Shown piece after piece: positions 27,801-34,422 of a stretch of DNA of 64,000 bases. The notes beneath the pieces are model-generated. The model saw nothing but the letters and a program-made list of their open reading frames with translations. It did not search any database and had not been told where the DNA came from. The stretch is from Formosa sp030427735. GTDB lineage: Bacteria; Bacteroidota; Bacteroidia; Flavobacteriales; Flavobacteriaceae. The DNA lies in assembly GCF_051200825.1 (NCBI RefSeq), contig NZ_CP195158.1, positions 248,001 through 312,000 of the forward strand, in the 5' to 3' direction. The number at the start of each line of letters is the position of its first letter. Within the stretch, counting starts at the first letter, position 1. Position numbers and translations under genes: made by a program.

Positions 27801-28815
27801 TAATGAGTTTAAATTCAGTAGCGTTTGAAGAATTTATAGTACCAATAGTCAAATCTGCTGTGCCTTCGTTATGAATGTAGTAGGTTTTGGGTTGCGAGGT
27901 TTCGTTAATGGCTGTCGAAGCAAAAATAGTATTGTAACCAATACTGGCATTCGCTCCCGATGGAATGGAGTTTTCGGTATTACGTTCCACATCAATTTCT
28001 GGTGAAGGCGCTATGGCTGTTCCTGATAATTGGATCTGGCACATGCCTTCATCGGCATCTGAATTTATAATGGAAATGATGTTATTAAAGGCACCTGCGC
28101 TATCCGAGGAAAAACGAATGCGAAGTAGCTGTGCTTCATCAGGTGCAATTTGTATTGGCGCCGTGACATTTGAAATACTAAAGGGCTCAGAAATTTGTAT
28201 GTCGGAAATGTCTAAGTCTACATCGCCTGTATTTTTTAATGTAATTGTTTTTTCTGCAGTTTCCGAAGTTAAAATATCATCAAAATGCAAGGTATATCCA
28301 CAGTTTTGTAGCGTGTTGTTTTCGTCTATAAGTTGTAATTCTGGTGCGTTGCTAGCAGAACAATATACGGTTACATCATCTAAATAATAGGAGCCGGCAG
28401 AACGCTCGGACATGATTATTCTTAAATAATACATACCCTCTAAATTTAAGTTTACAGAAAATAGGGTGTGTGCTTCGGAAACTGCATCTACCGTTATGGA
28501 TTCGGCGGTTGTCCAACTGCCCGAAAGCGAAGTGCTGTATTGTATACTTAAAGTTCTATTGGATGCACTTGAGCTACGGCCAAGATAAAATGTTATGCTG
28601 TTTGGGTTGTTAATAGGGTTTTGAGTCGTAATATGGTCGTCTCTAGTGTTAAAACCAACGCCCATTCCTGTTACGCCTGCACTAGAATTTATGTAAGTTT
28701 CATAACTTGTCCAATTACCGTAGTCGGTATTAAAGTTATCAAATACACACTGCGCGTTACACCATAAAAACGCTTCGCATATTAGAAAGCCTGAAAGAAT
28801 GTATTTTTTTGTCAT
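24811..28815 (-). CDS. Large secreted multidomain protein (choice-of-anchor D, IPT/TIG, lamin-tail), probable T9SS cargo
   Basis: A 1334-residue exported protein. After a signal peptide (ending CNAQ, residue 21) come a jelly-roll-like region (about 22-150), two choice-of-anchor D/ASPM-like repeats (about 160-390, each with a NNDADE or NSDADE turn), an IPT/TIG Ig-like domain (about 395-470, PDTGPPGTVITITSANFG), a lamin-tail domain (about 488-650, LFISEITDHPTGSHSYIEIYN), an Ig-like domain (656-750) and a long C-terminal region ending in a sorting-domain-like IFDTLGRTLSTFNQI...KKLLLR. The usual PNP of type A sorting domains is absent. Likely a surface or adhesion protein; no catalytic site is seen. 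No neighbouring partner gene. Confidence 0.8.
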   Translation of the reverse strand: MTKKYILSGFLICEAFLWCNAQCVFDNFNTDYGNWTSYETYINSSAGVTGMGVGFNTRDDHITTQNPINNPNSITFYLGRSSSASNRTLSIQYSTSLSGSWTTAESITVDAVSEAHTLFSVNLNLEGMYYLRIIMSERSAGSYYLDDVTVYCSASNAPELQLIDENNTLQNCGYTLHFDDILTSETAEKTITLKNTGDVDLDISDIQISEPFSISNVTAPIQIAPDEAQLLRIRFSSDSAGAFNNIISIINSDADEGMCQIQLSGTAIAPSPEIDVERNTENSIPSGANASIGYNTIFASTAINETSQPKTYYIHNEGTADLTIGTINSSNATEFKLINTPSNQIIPPNTKITFDIEFSPQTSGTRSSVISITNNDADENPYTFSVEGTGTCVATLPNIMPDTGPPGTVITITSANFGNETTADINGISANVNVITDTQIEVTLPENATSGNLNITNNLGCSMSTNFDVISRNSTACKGDNGNTPTQLFISEITDHPTGSHSYIEIYNGTGTPINLEDYTVEIIYNGEDTTRTLALDGSLNHQDTYLIAFGATDANQEHATVTAQHISNAVGINNNDHIRLLYQGEPIDVWGDATGNTFTVSDRGYTYRRKNTLSNLPSTSWQANDWYAFKTVDYTDIGIYDFSVGIPPNITLQTETTPSSCKLTDTFIVTANEGVTDATSLNYQWYENLKHSNTWNIIHDNDNYQGTQTSSLHILNTALVDGNQYYCRVLEDNNLCYTASKSIAIDLKTSEWHDGNWVNSEADESAITILNSNFNTQTHGNLNCCSLYIPEDVTLTINAEHYTKIHHNLIVEGTLIVKNKGSFVQENDTTTPTNNGTILVEKETAILNAWYEYTYWSTPVVNETFANAFNNSKRLFWFDASRFADLYKEENNDNTQTLGQDDVDDNGDDWQPIATGETITKTDYLQAGVGYAATHTDNNFTAGMHYTYSFSGNFNNGIIHTPVTRNDESTDDNNWNLIGNPYPSAISADAFFNANVYSAATPNQPLEGVIYLWSQDTPPSKSFNGNDVYNFSPSDYAIINGTGTVAAQEGSGQKPNRFIPSCQGFFVKFSDAFHTNTATVLFNNQMRVTSENTQFFKSEVTPKIWINLTSDNAIFSQTLIGYLPNATDTYDGSYFDVNTIINDTHYAKLYTTIPNTDVKLVIQGKSKSSLSQDENIALGFYNAIETPTIFSLDIDDFEGNFFEQNPIYLKDHFTNTYHDLKQGAYKFISDRGDFPSRFEIVFKTATLGVNDLKSDNFLEIIQIDTQQTYFKLHSDALQIKQITIFDTLGRTLSTFNQIQQKPIFNLSSLQSIPIIAAVTLTNGNVIHKKLLLR

Positions 28816-28926
28816 GTTTAAATTGTAATTTAGATGCGTTGTAAAAATGGCTTATTAAGTTAGTGAACTTGTTGAAATTCAGAAACTTATATCGATACAA
28901 AAACACTGATCATCAAAAAAATACGT

Positions 28927-29400
28927 ATGAACACGTACAAAATTTACACTTTAGATGAAGCAAAACGTGCTTTGGAAAGGTATTGCGTATACCAAGAGCG
29001 TTGCCATAAAGAGGTGCGCCAAAAATTGTTCGATATGCGTATGATTCCTGAGGCTGTAGATGAAGTGGTTGTTCATTTGCTTCAGCATGATTTTTTAAAT
29101 GAAGAACGATTTGCAAGAGCTTATGTAAGAGGAAAATTTAAACATAAGCATTGGGGGAGAGTGCGGCTGGTACAAGAACTAAAACAAAAACAAATAAGTA
29201 AATTTAATATAGAATCTGCTCTTAAAGAACTAGACGATTTAGATTATTATGGTGCTTTTGAAGCTTTGGCAGCACAAAGATACCAACAAATTAAAGAGCC
29301 GAATACATATAAAAAACGAAAAAAACTAGCAGATTATTTGTTGTACAGAGGGTGGGAATCTGCTTTGGTTTACGAGAAAGTAATCGAGTTAATACCTTAA
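28927..29400 (+). CDS. recX: RecX family regulatory protein
   Basis: A 157-residue helical protein; RecX proteins bind RecA filaments and modulate strand exchange. Visible are three three-helix repeats: the first has RYCVYQERCHKEVRQKLFDM, the second LLQHDFLNEERFARAYVRGKF with the conserved F-L-D/N-E-x-R-F-A signature, and the third KKLADYLLYRGW. The length matches the family. Not beside recA here. It ends one base before a strong terminator shared with the convergent barrel gene. Confidence 0.9.
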   Translation: MNTYKIYTLDEAKRALERYCVYQERCHKEVRQKLFDMRMIPEAVDEVVVHLLQHDFLNEERFARAYVRGKFKHKHWGRVRLVQELKQKQISKFNIESALKELDDLDYYGAFEALAAQRYQQIKEPNTYKKRKKLADYLLYRGWESALVYEKVIELIP

Positions 29401-29442
29401 AAACAAAAGCGTTTCGGGAGGAGTCCAGAAACGCTTTTGTTT
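29401..29442. terminator. Bidirectional terminator between recX and the barrel gene
   Basis: A perfect 15-bp stem (29401-29415 with 29428-29442) with A-rich left and T-rich right flanks, so it works on both strands. Confidence 0.9.
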
Positions 29443-29462
29443 TATTGTTAGGTTATGCTCAG

Positions 29463-29954
29463 TTATAAATTGAAAGATGCTCCAAAGTTAAACACAAACT
29501 GATTGTGTAATTCTTCGGCAGGCGATAAATGGCCAGTATCGTATTTAGCAATAGGTAAGCCAGCTTCTGCAAATACTCCAAATCCTTCAGAAAAGAAATA
29601 TCTTGCACCTACATGCGCACCAAAGTTTTTTAAACTAAAGCTTAAACCCGGATATAAATCGAATTCACTAATACCAATTACACTACATAAGTTGGCGTTA
29701 AAACGGGCTTTAACATCAAATCGATCACCAAAATCGGCATCTATATGGTCGGCTAAACCCAATACATAGGTAGAAGTTACTCCAAAAGAAATGTTTTCTC
29801 CTGCTCCAAAATCGTAAGAACCAGTTATTCCGGTACCACCATCTTGAAAACTAGGGCCAATTTGAAACTTTTGGTCACCTTTTCCTTTAAATGCCTGTGC
29901 ATGAGCAAAAGCCACAAAGCACAAACAAGCAATACATAATAGTTGTTTTTTCAT
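29463..29954 (-). CDS. Small outer-membrane beta-barrel-like protein (DUF6646-like)
   Basis: Begins at the ATG at 29954, giving 163 residues with a clean signal peptide MKKQLLCIACLCFVAFAHAQ; a start 18 bases upstream adds only MSKLSI and spoils the signal. The mature part has alternating strands with repeated G/F/aromatic pattern (FGVTSTYVLGLADH, GAHVGARYFFSEGFGVFAEAGLP) and ends FNFGASFNL, as in eight-stranded barrels. It resembles a flavobacterial family of unknown function (I recall it as DUF6646). Transcribed alone. Confidence 0.7.
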   Translation of the reverse strand: MKKQLLCIACLCFVAFAHAQAFKGKGDQKFQIGPSFQDGGTGITGSYDFGAGENISFGVTSTYVLGLADHIDADFGDRFDVKARFNANLCSVIGISEFDLYPGLSFSLKNFGAHVGARYFFSEGFGVFAEAGLPIAKYDTGHLSPAEELHNQFVFNFGASFNL

Positions 29955-30002
29955 AATTGATAATTTGGACACAAAGATAATTTTAATAGCGAATTATTAA
30001 GG

Positions 30003-30866
30003 TTAAGAATTAAATTTTGAGGTACGTTTTATAGCTTCTTCATTTTTCCATTCAATCCATCTTTGTCCTTTTAAGCGTCTCATAATGTTATCAAAATTTC
30101 GCATAATAAAGACATTGTATAACGCTTTGCTTAAATGTTTTGGGTTTCTGGCAATGGCTCTTAAACTCATAGAAAACCCAGGGGTTACGTAGCGCATATA
30201 ATGCCAATAGCCTTCTGGCATGTATAATACTTCTCCGTGATTAAGTTCGGTTTTATAACCTTTGGCTTTGGTTAAAGCCGGCCATTTTTCGAAATCTGGA
30301 TTATTAAAATCTATATCTTCTCTTGTAATAAGCGCATGTGGCACTTTATATAGGTATTTGTTTTGTTGTTGATCGAATAATATGATTTGCTTTTTGCCTT
30401 CAAAATGAAAGTGAAAAATATTGGCCAAATCGATATCGTAATGCATGAAGGTGTACGAGTCGCGACCACCAAAAAAAAGCATGGGCAATCCCTTCATAAG
30501 GCGTAACCCAAAATCTGGGAACGAAAAATCGTTTTGTAATACAGGCACTTCTTTAAGGACATTCCATAAGAATATCCTAAATTTTGTAGGTTCACGTTTA
30601 AGTAAGTCTATATACTCGCTCATTTTCATGGTGGCGTGGGGTTCGTTAAATCCGTCTTTATGGTCAACAGGTCTATCGTCGTAAAGTGGCACGGTTTTAT
30701 CGCCTGCCACTTTTTTTATATAGTCTAAACTCCATTTCGAATACGCAGGCCAGTCGTCTATAAAATGTTCTATAACCACAGGTTTTTGCGGTTTAAAATA
30801 ATCTTTTATAAAAGCCTCTTTGGTAATGGATTTTACACGAGGTATGTCTTGAAGATTTAATTTCAA
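30003..30866 (-). CDS. JmjC/cupin-like oxygenase-fold protein
   Basis: A 287-residue cytoplasmic protein of the cupin-like/JmjC family of Fe(II)/2-oxoglutarate-dependent oxygenases. The N-terminal LQDIPRVKSITKEAFIKDYFKPQKPVVIEHFIDDWPA is the usual lead; the iron-binding facial triad is intact as His142 and Asp144 in MHYDID and His222 in GYWHYM. Family members hydroxylate proteins or RNA-associated substrates in other organisms, but the bacterial target is unknown. C-terminal residues 235-287 are basic. Transcribed alone between the barrel gene and a TonB receptor. Confidence 0.86.
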   Translation of the reverse strand: MKLNLQDIPRVKSITKEAFIKDYFKPQKPVVIEHFIDDWPAYSKWSLDYIKKVAGDKTVPLYDDRPVDHKDGFNEPHATMKMSEYIDLLKREPTKFRIFLWNVLKEVPVLQNDFSFPDFGLRLMKGLPMLFFGGRDSYTFMHYDIDLANIFHFHFEGKKQIILFDQQQNKYLYKVPHALITREDIDFNNPDFEKWPALTKAKGYKTELNHGEVLYMPEGYWHYMRYVTPGFSMSLRAIARNPKHLSKALYNVFIMRNFDNIMRRLKGQRWIEWKNEEAIKRTSKFNS

Positions 30867-30959
30867 TGTAAAATGAATTAAAGCCGCAAGTTAATAAAAT
30901 GTTACCAAATAGTTTGTGCTAGAGTATGCATTAAATGTTTTTTGAAGGTGTATTAGCCG

Positions 30960-32780
30960 TTAATTAAAACCATACTTTAAGCCAAATAAAACGTTGCCTT
31001 TAGGCATTGGTACTAAGTTTGTTTCGGTGTATTCGGTATTAAAAATATTGCTGGCAATAAACGAAAATTCTAAGGTTTTAAAGGTGTAATTTATACTAGC
31101 ATCTATTACGGAATAGGTTTCGCCTTCGGTACGTTCGGCATATTTATAAATAATAGATTGAGATAGATTGTCTACAAATTGTGTGGTTAATCTGGTTACA
31201 AAGTGATGCTTTAACGAGTTAATAGAATATCTGGAATAATCTAAATCAAGGTCTTTAATTTCGTCGTCTAGAAAAGTGTAGGTCGTATTAAGGCTTTGTA
31301 CGTGTGTGCCTATATTAAAATTGTAATTGGCATACACATCTATACCTTTTGTATTTAATTCGCGTATGTTGGTGGCTTGCCAAAGGTCTTCTTCGTTGCT
31401 TTTTACATAGTCTATTAAATTTTCAGAATCGCGATTAAATACAGCTGCCGAAGCACTGAAGTTTGCAGATTTAAATTTAATTCCGAATTCTTCTGCCAGA
31501 GCGTTTTCTGGATCTAAGTTTTCGTTGCCAAGCGTTGTCGGGTCGCTGTAAAATAAATCGGTATAAGTTGGTATTCTGTACGTGTAACCCACGTTACCAT
31601 AGATTTTAAAACTGTTGCTTAGTTCGTACCCTAAATCGACACCAGGAAAGGCATGCCATTTAAAATCGGAATAGTAGGTTACAGCTACGCCTGGCGTAAC
31701 ATCTAATCGGTCATTAAAAAAATTAAATTGATGTTCTAAAAATAAAGTACTCATTAATCGTTCTCTATTGCCCAAATTATTACTGGCTAAATACACTTGC
31801 GCAACATCTACACCAAAACCGGTAACGCCTAGGTTTGATGTGTACGATGCATTTACTTCTGCTCCAATTTTATTGGTGATATGTAAATTTCTGTAACCGG
31901 TAGGATTGTTTCTATCGTATAAATACATGTCTTGGTTGCGTCTCCAATACAATTGTGGTTTAATAACCCAATCGTTATGTTTTATTCGTGTAGATAATCC
32001 TACAAGGCTGGTTTGGGTTTCTTCATACTGTTCGGTTGCCGATGGTGTAGAGTAAAACCCATTAGCGCCAAAATCCCGTTCAGAAAAGGCAGCTAAAAGA
32101 TGTATAGGGAGTTTGTTTTTGTTGAAAGAACTTTTAACAAAGTAGTTTTGGTTATCGTAATCGGTATTATGTCTGTAACCTTCCGATGTGTTTTTAGATG
32201 CATGTATAATATGCGACGAGTTGTTTAATTCTACGCCTGCATTTACTGCGGCATTAAACGTACCGAAAGATCCGGCTTGCGTACCTAAAGAAACATTAGT
32301 TTCGGTCTGTTTTTTAGTCACGATATTTATAGCGCCTGTAAAAGCATTTTGCCCGAAAACACGAGCTGCTGGTCCCGAAATTATTTCTATGCGCTCTATA
32401 ACTTCAATAGGTAAAGCCATGTTCATGGTGTGGTGCCCAGTTTGGGCGTCATCGACCTTAATGCCATCAATTAACAATAAAGTCTGATCGAAACTACCAC
32501 CTCGAATGTACAAATCGGCTTGCATTCCTGCAGTACCGCGACGACGTATATCTACCCCAGCAACTTGTTGCAGCAAATCGGCTACATTGGTTGCCGCTGA
32601 AGCTTTTATAGCATCAGATGTTATAATGTTAATAGATCTTGAGTTTTTAGAAAACGGTAAGTCTATACGACTAGAGGTTACTATAACTTCTTCTAATTGC
32701 TCTTCGGCCATAGGGTCTTGAGCATATACAAATGCTGTACTAAAAATACTAAGTAAGGTCAGGAATTTTATAGATTTCAT
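30960..32780 (-). CDS. TonB-dependent receptor, BtuB-like
   Basis: A 606-residue outer-membrane receptor without the N-terminal beta domain common in this phylum. Signal peptide (FVYAQ, residue 21), TonB box LEEVIVTSS, plug with VADLLQQVAGVDIRRRG and ADLYIRGGSFDQTLLLIDGIKV, barrel ending NVLFGLKYGFN. Size and layout match BtuB/FepA-type receptors for vitamins or siderophores. No cobalamin riboswitch precedes it; only 69 bases lie between its start and the divergent MocR-type regulator, which probably controls it. That suggests an amino or vitamin-like ligand sensed by the regulator, but the substrate is inference. Confidence 0.87.
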   Translation of the reverse strand: MKSIKFLTLLSIFSTAFVYAQDPMAEEQLEEVIVTSSRIDLPFSKNSRSINIITSDAIKASAATNVADLLQQVAGVDIRRRGTAGMQADLYIRGGSFDQTLLLIDGIKVDDAQTGHHTMNMALPIEVIERIEIISGPAARVFGQNAFTGAINIVTKKQTETNVSLGTQAGSFGTFNAAVNAGVELNNSSHIIHASKNTSEGYRHNTDYDNQNYFVKSSFNKNKLPIHLLAAFSERDFGANGFYSTPSATEQYEETQTSLVGLSTRIKHNDWVIKPQLYWRRNQDMYLYDRNNPTGYRNLHITNKIGAEVNASYTSNLGVTGFGVDVAQVYLASNNLGNRERLMSTLFLEHQFNFFNDRLDVTPGVAVTYYSDFKWHAFPGVDLGYELSNSFKIYGNVGYTYRIPTYTDLFYSDPTTLGNENLDPENALAEEFGIKFKSANFSASAAVFNRDSENLIDYVKSNEEDLWQATNIRELNTKGIDVYANYNFNIGTHVQSLNTTYTFLDDEIKDLDLDYSRYSINSLKHHFVTRLTTQFVDNLSQSIIYKYAERTEGETYSVIDASINYTFKTLEFSFIASNIFNTEYTETNLVPMPKGNVLFGLKYGFN

Positions 32781-32810
32781 AGCTAAAATTTAAAAACGCC
32801 GCAAAAGTCG

Positions 32811-32818
32811 TAACTTTG
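32811..32818 (+). promoter_or_regulatory. -7 promoter box TAACTTTG for the mocR-type gene
   Basis: Exact TAnnTTTG match 31 bases before the regulator's ATG, directly upstream of the operator-like repeats. Confidence 0.6.
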
Positions 32819-32864
32819 CGGACTATTAAACTAGTCCAGTTAAAAAACAATGAATAGTCCGGTT
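32819..32864. promoter_or_regulatory. Candidate MocR operator: three TAGTCC half-sites
   Basis: CGGACTATT (32819-32827) and AATAGTCCG (32853-32861) form a perfect 9-bp inverted repeat. In addition TAGTCCAGTT (32832-32841) and TAGTCCGGTT (32855-32864) are direct repeats spaced 23 bases apart, about two helical turns. They cover the expected transcription start and the first codons of the regulator, so autorepression is likely; the divergent TonB receptor promoter lies within 60 bases. Confidence 0.6.
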
Positions 32865-34364
32865 GATGAACTAATAGAAACTTTAATAGATTTCGATAAA
32901 ACTAAATCGAAACCAGTTTATATACAAGTTGCCGAGCAGTTGGTTAACCTTATTCAGCGTGGTTATATTTTAAAAGGAACTCGTTTGCCTGGAACGCGTG
33001 TTTTAAGTGAGCTTTTACAGGTGCATAGAAATACGGCTGTGGCTATTTACGACGAGTTAGCATCGCAAGGGTGGGTAGGTATTCTGCCAAACAAAGGCAC
33101 ATTTGTGTTGTTGCCAGAGCCTAAAACAGCAGCCATAAAAGCGCTAATAACTCCTGTAGATGGCGTAACCACTTATGCTAAAACAACAGGATTTGTGTTT
33201 AATCCGGCTTTACATTTGGCACCAACGCAACAGCTTACAAAAGCGAAATACAGTATAAACGATGGTAAACCCGATTTAAGGTTGCATCCTACATTTCAGT
33301 TTTCTAGATGGTATAGTGCGGCTATGAAACGCAAACCTTTAATAAAGAAATGGAATCGGGATGCCGACAACGATTTTTCTAATTTCGAAATACAGCTAAG
33401 TAATTTCTTAAATGCTACACGCGGATTTTATATTTCACCTAACAATTTAGTCAATACACGTAGCACCGAAATGAGTTTGTACGTGGTGTCTCAGTTGTTG
33501 TTAAAGCAAGGCGATGTTGTACTTGTTGGCGAATTGAGTAACTATGCCGCGAATATGATATTTCAGCAAGTTGGTGCGCTTATTAAAACTGTTCCTGTAG
33601 ATGCTCAGGGTTTAGATATCGATTTTATTGAAACCCATTACACAAAACACCCCATTCGTTGTGTGTATCTATGTGCGCATCGTGATTACCCAACTACAAA
33701 AACATTAAGTGCAGAGCGGCGATTACAACTTTTAGAGTTAGCAAATACTTATGGTTTTGCTATTATTGAAGATGATTTTGATTACGATTTCCAGTTCGAT
33801 GGTTCGGCGATGTTGCCTATGGCGAGTTCCGATTCTAACGGTAATGTAATCTATTTAGGTAAGTTGGGGCAATCGTTGTTTCCTAGTTTTCAAACAGGGT
33901 TTATCATTGCTCCAAAAACTGTTATTTCCGAAGCCAAGAATTACTTGCAATTATTGGATAAGCAGGGTGATTTAATTCAGGAACAAATGCTTTCCGAACT
34001 TATTGCTGAAGGTGAAATTTACCGATTAATAAAAAAAAATATTATTGTTTATAAGCAGCGTCGCGATTATTTGTGTGCCCAATTAGCAAATCATTTTGGG
34101 GCTGAGTTGCAATGGGATATGCCTTCGGGAGGTTTGGCCATTTGGTTACAATTTAAACCGGAAATTTCGCTGGTAAGATTTGCCGAGAAGGCAGAAAAAT
34201 ATGATGTGTTTATACCAAAAACCTTATTGTATCAAACTAAAAATACGTGTGCAATTCGTTTTGGATTTGGCCATTTAAACGAAACCGAAATAGAGCGTGT
34301 TGTTGGTGCATTAAAATTAGCTTACAATGCTGTTTTGACAGAAACTAAGCAGGTACATAAATAA
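32850..34364 (+). CDS. MocR-type GntR/aminotransferase regulator without the PLP lysine
   Basis: A 504-residue protein: N-terminal GntR winged helix (about 15-85, with YIQVAEQLVNLIQRGYILKGTRLPGTRVLSELLQVHRNTA) and a fold-type I aminotransferase-like domain (about 130-490). In active MocR proteins the Schiff-base lysine lies in a T-F-S-K-x-L-F-P motif; here the sequence is YLGKLGQSLFPSF, with Gln341 at that position. Lys338, three residues earlier, is unlikely to reach the cofactor. The pyridine Asp in IIEDDFDYDF and the carboxylate-binding Arg in CAIRFGF are kept. So it probably senses a ligand without transamination, or does not bind PLP covalently. Divergent from a TonB receptor, its probable target. 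Confidence 0.85.
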   Translation: MNSPVDELIETLIDFDKTKSKPVYIQVAEQLVNLIQRGYILKGTRLPGTRVLSELLQVHRNTAVAIYDELASQGWVGILPNKGTFVLLPEPKTAAIKALITPVDGVTTYAKTTGFVFNPALHLAPTQQLTKAKYSINDGKPDLRLHPTFQFSRWYSAAMKRKPLIKKWNRDADNDFSNFEIQLSNFLNATRGFYISPNNLVNTRSTEMSLYVVSQLLLKQGDVVLVGELSNYAANMIFQQVGALIKTVPVDAQGLDIDFIETHYTKHPIRCVYLCAHRDYPTTKTLSAERRLQLLELANTYGFAIIEDDFDYDFQFDGSAMLPMASSDSNGNVIYLGKLGQSLFPSFQTGFIIAPKTVISEAKNYLQLLDKQGDLIQEQMLSELIAEGEIYRLIKKNIIVYKQRRDYLCAQLANHFGAELQWDMPSGGLAIWLQFKPEISLVRFAEKAEKYDVFIPKTLLYQTKNTCAIRFGFGHLNETEIERVVGALKLAYNAVLTETKQVHK

Positions 34365-34367
34365 TAA

Positions 34368-34399
34368 AAGCCCAGAATCATGACGCTTCTGGGCTCTTA
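34368..34399 (+). terminator. Terminator between the MocR-type gene and the GH20 gene
   Basis: AGCCCAGAA (34369-34377) pairs with TTCTGGGCT (34387-34395), followed by CTT; the stem is flanked by A's on the left, so it may serve both converging genes. Confidence 0.75.
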
Positions 34400-34422
34400 A
34401 CACAAACAAACGTATTAATTAA

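Noticed and set aside
27347..27874. 175-codon plus-strand ORF opposite the large secreted protein
   Set aside because: Antisense shadow of a long gene with clear domains; no own signals.
29463..29972. Longer start of the small barrel protein at 29972
   Set aside because: The ATG at 29954 gives a standard signal peptide; the extra six residues would precede its basic start.
32781..32849. Cobalamin riboswitch for the BtuB-like receptor
   Set aside because: The gap is only 69 bases and has no B12-box sequence.
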